Shown in pieces: positions 50,925 to 62,001 of a DNA stretch of 64,000 bases (within the stretch, counting starts at the first letter, position 1; the number at the start of each line of letters is the position of its first letter). Location of the stretch: the NCBI GenBank assembly GCA_030848545.1, contig JAVDCA010000001.1:62001-126000 (forward strand). The letters are read 5' to 3'. A program made the translations under genes and the position numbers. This DNA comes from Astrobacterium formosum (GTDB lineage Bacteria; Pseudomonadota; Alphaproteobacteria; Rhizobiales; Xanthobacteraceae). Under the pieces are notes generated by a model. That model ran no database searches and was not told the origin of the DNA. It worked only from the letters and a program-made list of their open reading frames with translations.

Positions 50925-51917
50925 CTAGAGCCCCAGCGCCTCGACGATCTCGTCGACCGCCAGTGCCGGCGACAGGCGACCGGCCGACACCGAGGCCTCG
51001 AGCTGGGGAAGTTTCGCCTTGAGGGTGGGGTCGGTGGCGAGCTTGGAGCGCAGCCGTTCCTCGAACATGGCCCACATCCACTTGACCTGCTGGGCGCGCC
51101 GCCGCTCGGCGATCTCGCCGGACGCGGTCAGGCGCTGCCTGTGCTCGGTGACCTTCTCCCACAGTTCGGCGATGCCGTCGCCGGTCTTGGCCGAGTAGGT
51201 GATGACGGGCGGCGTCCAGTTGGGCGAGCGCGGCGACAGGATATGGAGGGCGGCGCGGTATTCAGCCGCGGCGGCGCGGGCGCGTTGCACATTATCGCCG
51301 TCGGCCTTGTTGATGGCGATCATGTCGGCGATCTCGACCAGGCCCTTTTTGAGGCCCTGCAACTCGTCGCCGGCGCCCGGTACCATCAGGGCGAGGAAGA
51401 AGTCGGTCATGTCGGACACCACGGTTTCCGACTGGCCGGTGCCGACGGTCTCCACCAGAACGACGTCGAAGCCGGCCGCCTCGCAGGCGAGCATGGCTTC
51501 GCGTGTCTTGGCGGCGACACCGCCCAGCGTCCCGGCGGACGGGGAGGGGCGCACGAAGGCGTTGGGGTCGGCACACAGCTTTTCCATCCGGGTCTTGTCG
51601 GCGAGGATCGAGCCGCCGGTGCGCGCCGAGGACGGATCGACGGCGAGCACCGCCACCCGGTGACCCTTGCCGGTCAGGTAGGTGCCGAGCACGTCGATGG
51701 TGGTCGATTTGCCGGCCCCGGGTACGCCGGTGATGCCGACGCGCAGCGCTCGCCCGGTTTCCGGCAGGAGAATCTGCACGAGCTGGCGGGCCGCCTTCTG
51801 GTGGTCGGGCCGCCTGGATTCGAGCAGCGTGATGGCACGCGCCAGCTTGGCACGGTCGCCGTCCAGGATGCCGTCGGCGAGGGGCTTGAGATCGATGGCG
51901 GAGGACTTGGATTGCAT
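50925..51917 (-). CDS. meaB: Methylmalonyl-CoA mutase-associated GTPase MeaB
   Basis: A 330-residue G3E/SIMIBI GTPase that guards adenosylcobalamin loading of methylmalonyl-CoA mutase. The P-loop is GITGVPGAGKSTTIDVLG, the switch region has AVLAVDPSSARTGGSILADK, Walker B is VVLVETVGTGQSETVV, and the base-specificity motif is IAINKADGD. A C-terminal dimerisation arm follows. No mutase subunit gene lies in this window. ATG 51917 matches family starts. Confidence 0.95.
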   Translation of the reverse strand: MQSKSSAIDLKPLADGILDGDRAKLARAITLLESRRPDHQKAARQLVQILLPETGRALRVGITGVPGAGKSTTIDVLGTYLTGKGHRVAVLAVDPSSARTGGSILADKTRMEKLCADPNAFVRPSPSAGTLGGVAAKTREAMLACEAAGFDVVLVETVGTGQSETVVSDMTDFFLALMVPGAGDELQGLKKGLVEIADMIAINKADGDNVQRARAAAAEYRAALHILSPRSPNWTPPVITYSAKTGDGIAELWEKVTEHRQRLTASGEIAERRRAQQVKWMWAMFEERLRSKLATDPTLKAKLPQLEASVSAGRLSPALAVDEIVEALGL

Positions 51918-52406
51918 CAGGTCACACGATTGAGGGTGATCGGTCCGAAGCGTTGCCGAGAGGCAGCCGCAGCGGGCATTTTGGAATTAGCGACGCGGCC
52001 GAGACCGTTGCCCTGAGGTGCCCGGTTGGGCGAGTCTCGAAGGGCGGCGGATCGAATCCGGAGTGTAGGCCCGTTTGGTCCCGATTGGGCCCCCCTTCGG
52101 TGGACGGCGGCATGATCCGTGTCAAATCAAGGGAGCCATGCAGAATGAAACGAATCCTGGCGTACGGTGCGCGTCCCGCCGCCGGGAGTCGCATCGGCAT
52201 CTGCTGCCGAAAAGACCGGCAGTTCGGCGGCGGTCCCAAGGTGCGGGGCGGCCCCAACAGAAAAATCATGTAATTTCAATGATCTCCCTCGTTAACTATT
52301 CCGGATGATCGCTACGATTGTGGTTAATGAAGCATGAACTTTCCTCTCCCGTGGAGCGACTAATACGCGTTATCATGTGCGCCGATGGGGAGCGCGGGAG
52401 GAGAAA
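51918..52406. other. Intergenic region without a recognised gene
   Basis: These 489 bases separate the divergent MeaB and SGNH-hydrolase genes. From about 52265 the DNA is AT-richer and probably holds the promoter of the plus-strand gene. I saw no short gene with a ribosome-binding site. A tRNA-like T-loop sequence near 52049 has no matching cloverleaf. Confidence 0.5.
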
Positions 52407-54560
52407 ATGCGGAGCAGCAGCACGCTCGCGACGGCGTCTTTCGTCGTCGCAGGATTTTTCGTCACCGTTGTTCCATGCCAATCAGCCGATCTCGTCTGGG
52501 AAGTCGAAAATCCCTTCCGCTTCTTCAAGCGGTCGACCTCTTTCGCCATGTACGAAAAGGCCTATGATGCCGTCCGCGGCGATCCGGCCAAGCCTTTGCC
52601 TGAAAAGATCATCTGGCGGACCGAACGGCGTCTGAACGATCCCGACTGCAAGGACCGGTCGAGCCCGACCGCCTGCGCCGAGACGGCCGGCCCCCGCTAC
52701 GAGACGAGCCGGCAGGGCTGGGCCTCCCAGACCGTCGATTTCAACTGCTTCGACCGCAATGCCCGGCCCCGCCGCTACATGACGAGCTGCGACCGCCAGT
52801 ATTCCTGGGGGACCGCCAGGGAGGACTATGTCCTTCCCGACGCCCATACGGTCGAGATCAGGCTGGCGCCCCAGCGCCTCGCCGAGGTGGCGAGCGGGGA
52901 GTGCACGTTCAGCTGGCAGCCGCGCCGCGGCAGTGGCGGCGAGACGAAGAAACAGGCCTGCAAGGACAAGTTCGTCATCAAGCGTCTGCCCTATTCCACC
53001 GACCGCACCGTCTCCGGCGGCAATGTGGCGGTGAGGCTTCCGGACGGACGCGAGTTCAGCGAACAGGTGATCGTCGAGGATCTGTTCATCGTCGCGTTCG
53101 GGGATTCCTTCGCCTCAGGCGAGGGCAATCCCGACAAGCCGGTGGTGTTCTCGGCTGCCCGCGAAATGGTCTACGACCCCACCAATACGGATCAGCGCGA
53201 CCGCACGGCGAGCGCTCCGGCCTCGCCGTCCTACGGCGTCGCCTCGGCGCGCGACGGCACCGACCCCAAATCGCTGCCCAAGCGGCGCATGGAGGACGAG
53301 GAGAAGGAGCTCATTTACCGGCCCAATACGCGCGAATTCCAGCAGGCCTTCGACAAGCGCGGCGCCCAGTGGCTGTCGGCCGATTGCCACCGGTCGCAAT
53401 ACGGCTATCCGTTCCGCGTCGGTCTGCAGCTCGCGCTGGAGGATCGTCACCGTGCCGTGACGCTGGTGAGTCTCGCCTGCTCCGGGTCCGACGTGGTCGA
53501 GGGCCTGTTCGACGAGCGTGACGCCCGCGAGAAATACAGCGAGCCGGGCGGCGCCAAGGTGGTGTCCCAGTTCGACCAGCTCTCCGACCTGATCTGCCGG
53601 AATGGTCCCGCCGGCCGGACATCCAGCGTCTCCTACACGCTGCCGGTCTATTCCCATGGCTCCACCGCGATCGGCCAGAAGACCTTCACCAAGAAATGGT
53701 GCCCGCCCAATGCGCGCAAGCGTTCGGTCGACCTGGCGCTCCTGTCCATCGGCGGCAACGATCTCGGCTTCTCGTCCCTGGTGATGTACGCCATGACCGA
53801 GAACGCCTCCGATCTCGCCCCCATCGCGGGCTGGATCGGTCACCAGATCCGCTTTTCGCCGGACGTGTCGCGCGCCTATCTGGGCGTGCTCGACCATCGC
53901 ATGAAGGCGGTCAAGGCGGCGCTCGCCGACGGCTTCGGCATCGACGCCTCGCGGGTGATCCAGAACGCCTACGAGCCGATCCAGTACGACGAGACCGGCG
54001 GCCCCTGCGGGCTGCAGCCGACGCTCGGCCTCGACGTTCACCCCAAGTTCGCCTTCGACCGCAACCGCGTCGCCGATGTGTCGAAGTTCGCCGAGCAGAT
54101 GGACATCCGGCTCGCCTGCATCGCCGACGGGCGCCGGCCCGGCTGCCCGACGGGGCTTGCGACCGGGAAGGGAACCGGCTTCCGCTTCGTGATGGATCAC
54201 GTCCCGGAGTTCAGTAAGCGCGGACTGTGCGCCCGCGATCCCAAGCGCGCCTTCATCGACCAGAAGCTGATGGGCATGCCACGGCTCTCCCGCATCACCG
54301 ACGAGTTCGAGCCTTACTCGCCGGCCTACGCGCTGACCTACGGCGCCCACTGGCGGCTGGTGCGCAACCCCAACGACGCCTTCCTGGCCGCCAACCTGCA
54401 CCGTGAGGGCATCTCCATGTTCGACATCCTGCAGCCCGCCTACGCGGCGCTCTATTCCGGCGCCTTCCATCCGAGCGCCGAAGGCCACGCCATCGTCGCC
54501 GACCACGTCGTCAAGCACGTGCGCGACGTGCTGGCGAAGCGGCGGGTGGCGCAGAACTGA
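52407..54560 (+). CDS. Large exported SGNH/GDSL-type hydrolase
   Basis: A 717-residue secreted protein. The signal peptide is LATASFVVAGFFVTVVPCQS. Residues about 28-215 form an uncharacterised Cys-containing beta-rich domain (CFDRNARPRRYMTSCDRQYS, then ECTFSWQPRR). SGNH blocks follow: I FIVAFGDSFASGEGNPD (about 231, nucleophile Ser), a region around SLACSGSDV, III LLSIGGNDLGFSSL (about 448), and V FHPSAEGHAIVADHV (about 687, catalytic His). It is likely an esterase or lipase in the periplasm or outside. It is much longer than simple GDSL enzymes because of the N-terminal domain and an insert between blocks III and V. ATG 52407 has GGAGGAG upstream. Confidence 0.88.
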   Translation: MRSSSTLATASFVVAGFFVTVVPCQSADLVWEVENPFRFFKRSTSFAMYEKAYDAVRGDPAKPLPEKIIWRTERRLNDPDCKDRSSPTACAETAGPRYETSRQGWASQTVDFNCFDRNARPRRYMTSCDRQYSWGTAREDYVLPDAHTVEIRLAPQRLAEVASGECTFSWQPRRGSGGETKKQACKDKFVIKRLPYSTDRTVSGGNVAVRLPDGREFSEQVIVEDLFIVAFGDSFASGEGNPDKPVVFSAAREMVYDPTNTDQRDRTASAPASPSYGVASARDGTDPKSLPKRRMEDEEKELIYRPNTREFQQAFDKRGAQWLSADCHRSQYGYPFRVGLQLALEDRHRAVTLVSLACSGSDVVEGLFDERDAREKYSEPGGAKVVSQFDQLSDLICRNGPAGRTSSVSYTLPVYSHGSTAIGQKTFTKKWCPPNARKRSVDLALLSIGGNDLGFSSLVMYAMTENASDLAPIAGWIGHQIRFSPDVSRAYLGVLDHRMKAVKAALADGFGIDASRVIQNAYEPIQYDETGGPCGLQPTLGLDVHPKFAFDRNRVADVSKFAEQMDIRLACIADGRRPGCPTGLATGKGTGFRFVMDHVPEFSKRGLCARDPKRAFIDQKLMGMPRLSRITDEFEPYSPAYALTYGAHWRLVRNPNDAFLAANLHREGISMFDILQPAYAALYSGAFHPSAEGHAIVADHVVKHVRDVLAKRRVAQN

Positions 54561-54582
54561 CGAAAGTTCGATGGTCACGGGT

Positions 54583-54614
54583 TCGGCCGGGCGCAAGCCC
54601 GGCCGATTCATTTT
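54583..54614 (+). terminator. Probable terminator after the SGNH hydrolase
   Basis: TCGGCCGGGC and GCCCGGCCGA (54583-54592/54597-54606) form a perfect 10-bp stem with a GCAA tetraloop, followed by TTCATTTT. It lies 22 bases after the stop codon. The T tract is interrupted, so efficiency is uncertain. Confidence 0.7.
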
Positions 54615-54683
54615 GCGCGTCGGCGATCAGGGGCGAGCCGCCCGCGTGTCGATGTCCGGCACCGCATTCGGTTGATCAGTTCC

Positions 54684-54727
54684 GTCATTCCGGGCTCGCA
54701 GCCCTTCGGGCCGCGCCCCGGAATGAC
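54684..54727. repeat. Short palindromic repeat, GTCATTCCGGG type
   Basis: GTCATTCCGGG at the left end and CCCGGAATGAC at the right are inverted copies, with an inner GGGCTCGCAGCCC hairpin and GCCCTTCGGGC. The element class is common in Hyphomicrobiales genomes. A diverged copy is at 42722. Confidence 0.75.
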
Positions 54728-54768
54728 CGACTCCATCGACCTTGTTCGGCATGGCCGATTCTCCAACC

Positions 54769-55248
54769 TCAGCTGAGCGCCTCGCCGAGCGTTTGCGTGT
54801 CGAGGTGCCCGCTCTCCGCCAGTTGCACGATCACCTCCGCGGCTTTTTTCGCCGCGTTCCGCACTTCGGCACTGATGGTGTCGCCATGGGCGAAATCTGC
54901 CGCGATCGCCGTGACCAGGGCCGCGGCCGGCACCCTGCCGTAGACGGCGCGGGTCAAGGCGAGCAGGCCGCCGGGATCGAGCCGGTGGGTGACGGACGAC
55001 GGCGAGAGGTCGTGCACGACGACCGGAGCGGCCGCGAGCCGGCCCGGGTCGGGGCCGTGCGCGGCATCGAGGAACACGACGAGGTCGGCGGCGCGGATGT
55101 CGAGGGCGAGTTCGGGGCCGAGCTGATGAACACTCATCACCTCGACGCCCGGCGGTGCGCGTGCGGCGACATGCTCCGCCGCCAACGGCCCGAAGCCGTC
55201 GTCGCCGCGCAGCGTATTGCCGTAGCCGATGATCAGGATACGCGGCAT
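54769..55248 (-). CDS. hoxW: [NiFe] hydrogenase maturation protease
   Basis: A 159-residue endopeptidase of the HyaD/HoxW family. Motifs are ILIIGYGNTLRGDDGFGP (metal-sensing Asp), then VHQLGPELALDIRAADLVVF and FLDAAHGPDPG. It trims the C terminus of the large subunit once nickel is inserted. Start ATG 55248 is family-like; the frame runs on into repeat DNA. It is the last gene of the hox operon, separated from hoxH by a dispersed repeat. Confidence 0.93.
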   Translation of the reverse strand: MPRILIIGYGNTLRGDDGFGPLAAEHVAARAPPGVEVMSVHQLGPELALDIRAADLVVFLDAAHGPDPGRLAAAPVVVHDLSPSSVTHRLDPGGLLALTRAVYGRVPAAALVTAIAADFAHGDTISAEVRNAAKKAAEVIVQLAESGHLDTQTLGEALS

Positions 55249-55265
55249 GGCGGTCGCACCGATTC

Positions 55266-55392
55266 CGTCACTGCAAGCAGGCGGAGCCGGCGGGGCAATC
55301 CAGGGGCCGGCAAGCAAGGACTGGATCGCTTCGCGGAGCCTGTCATCGCTCCGGCCGTAGGCGACTGGCCGGACCCGGTGGCTCGCAATGAC
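55266..55392. repeat. Dispersed repeat copy F (between hoxH and hoxW)
   Basis: GTCACTGCAAGCAGGCGGAG, CGGGGCAATCCAGGGGCCGG, CTGGATCGCTTCGCGGAGCC, and the right end CCCGGTGGCTCGCAATGAC. It is a diverged copy, with arms longest at the right, and fills the hoxH-hoxW gap. Confidence 0.75.
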
Positions 55393-55396
55393 GAAG

Positions 55397-56818
<1,422 letters not shown>

Positions 56819-56855
56819 GGCACGATTTCCTTGGTACGGTTCCTTGGCACGCGTC

Positions 56856-57386
56856 CTAACCGAACTTGACCTTCGGATTGGCCGCCGGCTTGCGGCCCTC
56901 GAGGAGGTCGCCCAAGAGGCCGAGAATGGCCTTGGCGGGGGGCGGGCAGCCCGGCACGTGGATGTCCACCTTGACGAATTCCTGCAGCGGCCGCGCATGG
57001 CGATTGAGTGCCGGGACGCCGTCGGTCGGGATCACCTTGCCGGTATCGGCGCCCTCCACGTAGACGCGCTGCAGGAGCTTGGCGACCGGCACCTTGTTGC
57101 GCATGGCCGGCACGTTGCCGGTGACGGCGCAGTCGCCGAGCGCGATCAGGATATTGGTGCGCTGGCGGATGAGATCGATCCGGTGGGCGTCCTCGAGCGA
57201 GGAGACCGCGCCTTCGACCAGCGTCACGTCGACCCCCTCGGGGAATTCCTGGGCGTCGACGAGGGGGCCGTAGACGATGTCGATCTTGCCGGCGAGCGCG
57301 ATCACCGCCGCGTCGATGTCGAGGAGCGACATGTGGCAGCCCGAGCAGCCGTCGAGCCAGACGGTGGCGACTTTGACCTTCTTCAT
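56856..57386 (-). CDS. hoxY: [NiFe] hydrogenase small subunit (HoxY type)
   Basis: A 176-residue small subunit that carries only the proximal [4Fe-4S] cluster. Ligands lie in [29 protein letters not shown] and [13 protein letters not shown]. The short length, lack of a Tat signal, and absence of medial and distal cluster motifs are typical of the cytoplasmic group 3d (NAD-linked) enzymes. ATG 57386 overlaps the hoxU stop (ATGA). Confidence 0.95.
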   Translation of the reverse strand: MKKVKVATVWLDGCSGCHMSLLDIDAAVIALAGKIDIVYGPLVDAQEFPEGVDVTLVEGAVSSLEDAHRIDLIRQRTNILIALGDCAVTGNVPAMRNKVPVAKLLQRVYVEGADTGKVIPTDGVPALNRHARPLQEFVKVDIHVPGCPPPAKAILGLLGDLLEGRKPAANPKVKFG

Positions 57387-58096
57387 GGTTGCGCCCTCTT
57401 GGAGCCGGCGAGCCGTGTCAGGCGGTCGGTGCGCTTGGTCATCTCCTCGACGGCGGCGCCCTTCTCGGCCAGAGCCCCGGTCGGGCAGGCCTGGACGCAC
57501 TTGCCGCAGCTCGTGCATGTGGGGCTCTCGCCCCAGGGCTGGGCGAGGTCCGAGGTGACGCGGGTATGGATGCCGCGGCCGCCCACGTCCCAGACATTGG
57601 CGCCTTCGAGCTCGGCGCAGGCGCGCACGCAGCGCGTGCACAGGATGCAACGGTTGTGATCGAGCACGAAGCGCTCGTGCGTCATGTCGACGGGGAGCGT
57701 CGGGAAATCGTACCAGTAGCGCGTGTTGGTGATGCCGAGCGAGGTCGCCATCGCCTGCAGTTCGCAATGGCCGTTGGAGACGCACACCGAGCAGACGTGG
57801 TTGCGCTCGATCAAGAGGAGCTCGACGGTCATGCGCCGGTACTGGGTGAGCCGTGCCGACACCGTCGTCACCGCGAGCCCCTCCTGCACGGGTGTCGTGC
57901 AGGCGGGCAGGAGGCGCTCGGTGCCGGCGACCTCGACCATGCAGATGCGGCAAGCGCCCGCGGGCGAGAGGCCCTCGAGATAGCACAGGGTCGGGATCGC
58001 CTTGCCGGCTTCCTGGGCCGCCTGGAGGATGGTCTGTCCTTCCAGCGCGGTCACCAGTTCGCCGTCGATGCGGATGGAGATCTTCTTCTGCGGCAT
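57383..58096 (-). CDS. hoxU: Hydrogenase diaphorase subunit HoxU (NuoG N-terminal type)
   Basis: A 237-residue electron-transfer subunit. The [2Fe-2S] site has [20 protein letters not shown] and LLPACTTP. A His-Cys3 [4Fe-4S] site is [17 protein letters not shown]. Two ferredoxin-type [4Fe-4S] sites are [14 protein letters not shown] and [16 protein letters not shown]. It passes electrons between HoxY and the flavin subunit. It lies 13 bases after the hoxF stop and overlaps hoxY. Confidence 0.95.
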   Translation of the reverse strand: MPQKKISIRIDGELVTALEGQTILQAAQEAGKAIPTLCYLEGLSPAGACRICMVEVAGTERLLPACTTPVQEGLAVTTVSARLTQYRRMTVELLLIERNHVCSVCVSNGHCELQAMATSLGITNTRYWYDFPTLPVDMTHERFVLDHNRCILCTRCVRACAELEGANVWDVGGRGIHTRVTSDLAQPWGESPTCTSCGKCVQACPTGALAEKGAAVEEMTKRTDRLTRLAGSKRAQP

Positions 58097-58109
58097 GGCG
58101 CGTCTCTCC

Positions 58110-61100
58110 TCAGCTCACGCCGGCGGGTACTTTGATGTCGCAGCGCATGCAGCGGCCGGCTTCTTCCCAGGCGGCCTCCGGTTCCATGCCGACGACCACC
58201 TCGTCCTGGGTCTTGGCGCGCGTCTTCGGGGCCAACGCCGGCGACACGTGCCGAGCCGCGTGATTGGGCTCGTCCGGCACCTTGTGGGCATACACGAAGG
58301 TGGGGAAGATCGCCTCCCAACGGCTCTCTCCCATCAGGCGCTCGTCGATGTTCTTCGCGGCGCGCTTGCCGAAGTCCATGGCGTTGGAGACGTTGGAGGC
58401 GCCGGTGATCACGTCACCGCCGGCGTAGAACGAGGCGCGACTGGTCTCGAGCGAGAAGCGGTCGACCACGATGGTGCCGCCCTCCTGCAGCGCCAAGCCG
58501 GAGGCGCGGCAGAAGTCGGTGTCGAAGGTCTCGCCGACGCCGAGCACAACGGTGTCGCATTCGATGCGCTGGATCTCGTCGGTCATGATCGGGCGCCGGC
58601 GGCCGGACTTGTCGTATTCGCCGGGCCGGGTCTTGACCATTTCGAGCGCCTTCACGCCGCCCTCGGCGTCGCCGATGATACGGTGCGGCGCCGACCAGAA
58701 CATGAAACGCACGCCTTCCTCTTCGGCCGCGACGGTCTCCTCCTCGATGGCCGGCATGTCCTTGCGGTCGCGCCGGTAGACGACGATCGCCTCGGCGCCC
58801 GCCCGCATGGCGGTGCGGGCGGCGTCGATCGCGGCATTGCCGCCGCCGATGATGGCGACGCGCCGGCCGAGCCGGACCGCTTCCTTCTTCGCCGAACTCT
58901 CCAGGAACGGCAGGGCCGGATAGACGCCCTTGAGCTCGGTGCCCGGCAGGTAGAGCCAGGACTCCTTCCAGGTGCCGATGGAGATGAACACCGAATCGAA
59001 ACGGTCGGCGAGGTCGTTGAGCGGGATGTCGAAGCCGATGCGGGTGTCGAATACGAACTTGACGCCGAGGCGCTCGATCAGTTCGACTTCGCGGCGGACC
59101 ACGGCGCGCGGCAGCCGGTATTCGGGAATCGCGAAGCGCAGCATGCCGCCGGCTTCCGACTTCTCGTCGAACACGGTCACGTCGTGGCCGAGGAGGGCGA
59201 GATAGAAGGCGGCTGTCAGCCCGGTCGGGCCGGCGCCGGCGATCGCCACCTTACGGCCGCTGGCGTCGAGCTTGCGGGCGGCGACGCGGGCGGCGAGATC
59301 GTCGAAGCGGTCGGTGAACAGGATCTCGTCGGCGATGCGCCGGTGCACTTCGCGCATGTTGACCGGGGCGTCGATGGAGGTGCGCCGGCAGCGGTTCTCG
59401 CAGGGGTGCTGGCAGACCCGGCCGGTGGAAGCCGGCAGCGGGTTGTCGAAAATCACCGAGAGGAACGCGTCGTCGTGCCGGCGCTCCTTGTAGAGCTGCA
59501 GGAAGCGCGGAATGTTCATGCGCAGCGGGCACGAGTTCTCGCACGGCGACAGCGCCAGGTCCTGGCAGACGCCGGCGCGGCAGCGGTGCGCGCGCAGGTG
59601 TTCCTCGAACTCGTCGCGGAAGTGGCGCATTGCCGTGAGCACCGGATTGGGGGCCGACTGGCCGAGTCCGCACAGCGAGCAGTCGCGGATCATGCGGCCG
59701 AGTTCTTCCATCGCCTCCAGGCGGTCGCGCATGCCGACCGTGCCGCGGGTGATGCCGTTGAGGATACGCAGGAGCTTGTTCAACCCGACCCGGCAGGGAA
59801 CGCACTTGCCGCACGATTCCGAATGGGTGAACTCGATGAAGAAGCGGGCGACGTCGACCATGCAGTTGTCGTCGTCCATCACCACCATGCCGCCCGACCC
59901 CATGATGGAGCCGATCTGCTGCAGGCTCTCGTAATCGACCGGCGTGTCGAACATCTCCTGCGGGATGCAGCCGCCGGAGGGGCCGCCGGTCTGCACCGCC
60001 TTGATGGCCCGGCCCGGTGTCGAGCCGCCTTCGCCGATGTCGTAGATGAAGGTCTTGAGCGGCGTGCCGAGCGGCATTTCGACGAGGCCGGTCGAATGCA
60101 CCTTGCCGACCAGCGAAAATACCTTGGTGCCCGAACTCTTGGCGCTGCCCGTGTCCGAGAACCAGGTCGCCCCCTTGGTCACGATCGGGACGATGTTGTA
60201 CCAGGTCTCGACATTGTTGATGCTGGTCGGCTGGCCCCAGAGACCCTTCTGGGCCGGGTAGGGCGGCCGCGGCCGCGGCCGGCCGGCGCGGTTTTCCAGC
60301 GAGGCGATCAGTGCCGTCTCCTCGCCGCACACGAAGGCGCCGGCGCCCTCGACCACCCGGATGTTGAACTTGAACCCGCGCCCGAGAATGTTGTCGCCCA
60401 GGAGGCCGTACTCGCTCGCCTGGTCGATGGCGCGCTGGATGTGGTGGACCGCGAGGGGATATTCGGCGCGCACATAGATGATGCCCTCGGTGGCGCCCAT
60501 CACGTAACCGCCGATGATCATGCCTTCGAGCAGCGCGTGCGGATCGCCCTCGATCTCGTTCCGGTTCATGTAGGCGCCGGGATCGCCCTCGTCGGCGTTG
60601 CAGATGATGTATTTCTGCTCCGACTTGGCCTTGGCCAGGAAATCCCACTTGTTGCCGGTGAGGAAGCCGGCGCCGCCGCGGCCGCGCAGCTTGGCGGCCT
60701 TGATCTGCTCGATGACCATGTCGGGCCGGCCCTCGATCAAAACCTTGTAGAGGGCCTGGTAGCCGCCGACGCCGATATATTCCTCGATGTCCTCCGGGTT
60801 GATGAAGCCGCAGTTGCGCAGCACGATCTTCTTCTGGCCCTTGAAGAACGCCACTTCGTCCCAGTTCGGCACGTCGGGATAGCCGCGGCCGTAGGAGATG
60901 TGGCCGGTGATGTGGTCCCAGGCCTCGACCTTGCAGTAGATCGACTCGGGCGAGATGGTGCCGCGGTGCAGGTCGTGCAGGATCCTCGGGACGTCGTTGA
61001 TCTTGACCTGGTTGAGGACGAGGAGCGGGCCGCCCGGCAGGCGGACATTGATCAGCGGTTCCTGGTAGCAGGCGCCCAGGCAGCCGACGCCGACCAGGCG

Positions 61101-61277
61101 CACGTCCATGCCGCTGCGCTCGATCCCGCTGGCGAAGGCGTTGAAGACGCCGTCGGCGCCGTTGCCGCGGCCGCAGGTGCCCATGCCGATCGCCACCCGG
61201 GGGGCCGTGGGCACGAGCTTGGCGAGCCCGGCTTCACGCACGGAGTTGAAGGCCGCTATGTCGAGGATCGGGGACAT
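58110..61277 (-). CDS. hoxF: Fused HoxF/NuoF and NfnB/GltD-like diaphorase subunit
   Basis: A 1055-residue two-part flavoprotein. Part 1 (1-560) is NuoF-like: a thioredoxin-like N terminus ([26 protein letters not shown]), the NADH site [13 protein letters not shown] (about 199), the FMN site [13 protein letters not shown] (about 231), and a [4Fe-4S] site [12 protein letters not shown] (about 489) with CSLCGLGQ. Part 2 (565-1055) is NfnB/GltD-like: Cys clusters CENSCPLRM and [11 protein letters not shown], an FAD site [17 protein letters not shown] (about 682), an NAD(P) site [19 protein letters not shown] (about 810) and a C-terminal RCMRCD. ATG 61277 overlaps the hoxE stop. It gives this hydrogenase a second pyridine-nucleotide site. 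Confidence 0.93.
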   Translation of the reverse strand: MSPILDIAAFNSVREAGLAKLVPTAPRVAIGMGTCGRGNGADGVFNAFASGIERSGMDVRLVGVGCLGACYQEPLINVRLPGGPLLVLNQVKINDVPRILHDLHRGTISPESIYCKVEAWDHITGHISYGRGYPDVPNWDEVAFFKGQKKIVLRNCGFINPEDIEEYIGVGGYQALYKVLIEGRPDMVIEQIKAAKLRGRGGAGFLTGNKWDFLAKAKSEQKYIICNADEGDPGAYMNRNEIEGDPHALLEGMIIGGYVMGATEGIIYVRAEYPLAVHHIQRAIDQASEYGLLGDNILGRGFKFNIRVVEGAGAFVCGEETALIASLENRAGRPRPRPPYPAQKGLWGQPTSINNVETWYNIVPIVTKGATWFSDTGSAKSSGTKVFSLVGKVHSTGLVEMPLGTPLKTFIYDIGEGGSTPGRAIKAVQTGGPSGGCIPQEMFDTPVDYESLQQIGSIMGSGGMVVMDDDNCMVDVARFFIEFTHSESCGKCVPCRVGLNKLLRILNGITRGTVGMRDRLEAMEELGRMIRDCSLCGLGQSAPNPVLTAMRHFRDEFEEHLRAHRCRAGVCQDLALSPCENSCPLRMNIPRFLQLYKERRHDDAFLSVIFDNPLPASTGRVCQHPCENRCRRTSIDAPVNMREVHRRIADEILFTDRFDDLAARVAARKLDASGRKVAIAGAGPTGLTAAFYLALLGHDVTVFDEKSEAGGMLRFAIPEYRLPRAVVRREVELIERLGVKFVFDTRIGFDIPLNDLADRFDSVFISIGTWKESWLYLPGTELKGVYPALPFLESSAKKEAVRLGRRVAIIGGGNAAIDAARTAMRAGAEAIVVYRRDRKDMPAIEEETVAAEEEGVRFMFWSAPHRIIGDAEGGVKALEMVKTRPGEYDKSGRRRPIMTDEIQRIECDTVVLGVGETFDTDFCRASGLALQEGGTIVVDRFSLETSRASFYAGGDVITGASNVSNAMDFGKRAAKNIDERLMGESRWEAIFPTFVYAHKVPDEPNHAARHVSPALAPKTRAKTQDEVVVGMEPEAAWEEAGRCMRCDIKVPAGVS

Positions 61278-61816
61278 CAATCACTCTCCCGCGCCAATTC
61301 CTTGAGCTGCCGCTGCAGGGTGTGCTCGTTCACGTGGCCGCAAATGCTGTGATTGATCTCGACGACCGGGGCCAAGGCGCATTGCCCGAAGCAGGCCACC
61401 GTCCGCACGGTGAACACCCCGTCGGCCGTGGTCAGTGTCGCCTTGTCGGCGCCGCCCGAATCACCATCGTCGCGCTGGCCGAGGCCGAGTTCGAGCACCA
61501 GGCTTTCGAGGAGCTCCCGCGACCCGCGGGTGTGGCAGGCGGTGCCGCGGCAGATCGAGACGGTGTGCTCGCCCTGCGGCTGCAGGTTGAACAGGGCGTA
61601 GAAGGTGGCGACGCTGTAGACCTGCGATGGAGGAACACGCGTCTTCGCTGCCACGTAGTGCAGCGTCTCCATGGGCAGGTAATTACGTGGATTGTGGTTC
61701 TGAACCGCCTGTAGAATGCCGAGCAGGGCGCCGGGACGGCTGCTGCGCTCTGCGATCACCTGGTCGATGAACGCACGTTCTTTTTCGTCCAGGCTATCCC
61801 GAAGGTTATTGTGCAT
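61277..61816 (-). CDS. hoxE: Hydrogenase diaphorase subunit HoxE (NuoE type)
   Basis: A 179-residue thioredoxin-like [2Fe-2S] protein. The N-terminal helical part begins HNNLRDSLDEKERAFIDQVI. The cluster ligands are in VSICRGTACHTRGS (C-x4-C) and VACFGQCALAP (C-x3-C). It is the first gene of the operon. ATG 61816 is chosen because family similarity starts there; no strong ribosome-binding site precedes it. The 185-base gap to the divergent decarboxylase gene must hold the hox promoter. Confidence 0.93.
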   Translation of the reverse strand: MHNNLRDSLDEKERAFIDQVIAERSSRPGALLGILQAVQNHNPRNYLPMETLHYVAAKTRVPPSQVYSVATFYALFNLQPQGEHTVSICRGTACHTRGSRELLESLVLELGLGQRDDGDSGGADKATLTTADGVFTVRTVACFGQCALAPVVEINHSICGHVNEHTLQRQLKELARESD

Positions 61817-62001
61817 GGCGCACCCGTCTTCAGAGACGTTCCGCGGACGGGGGCAGTTGCTTTCATATATTCTTCGCCGGGCGACTTCTTTGACATAACG
61901 CATGGCTCGATCGGACTTGGCGATCGAGCGCACGATAATTTCACGTTGCACGGCGGAGGTGAAATGATTTCGCCGCCGGGCGACAGTACGGAGGTGCTGA
62001 A

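Noticed and set aside
52040-52070. tRNA-like T-loop sequence GGATCGAATCC
   Set aside because: No acceptor stem, D arm or anticodon arm could be arranged around it; treated as chance.
58002-61352. A very long open frame on the plus strand antisense to the hoxF gene
   Set aside because: It follows the G/C-rich third-codon pattern of the real gene on the other strand, has His/Gly/Asp/Arg-rich low-complexity content and no family motif. The same applies to long frames opposite the metallophosphoesterase (12699-14909) and the SGNH hydrolase (53115-54611).
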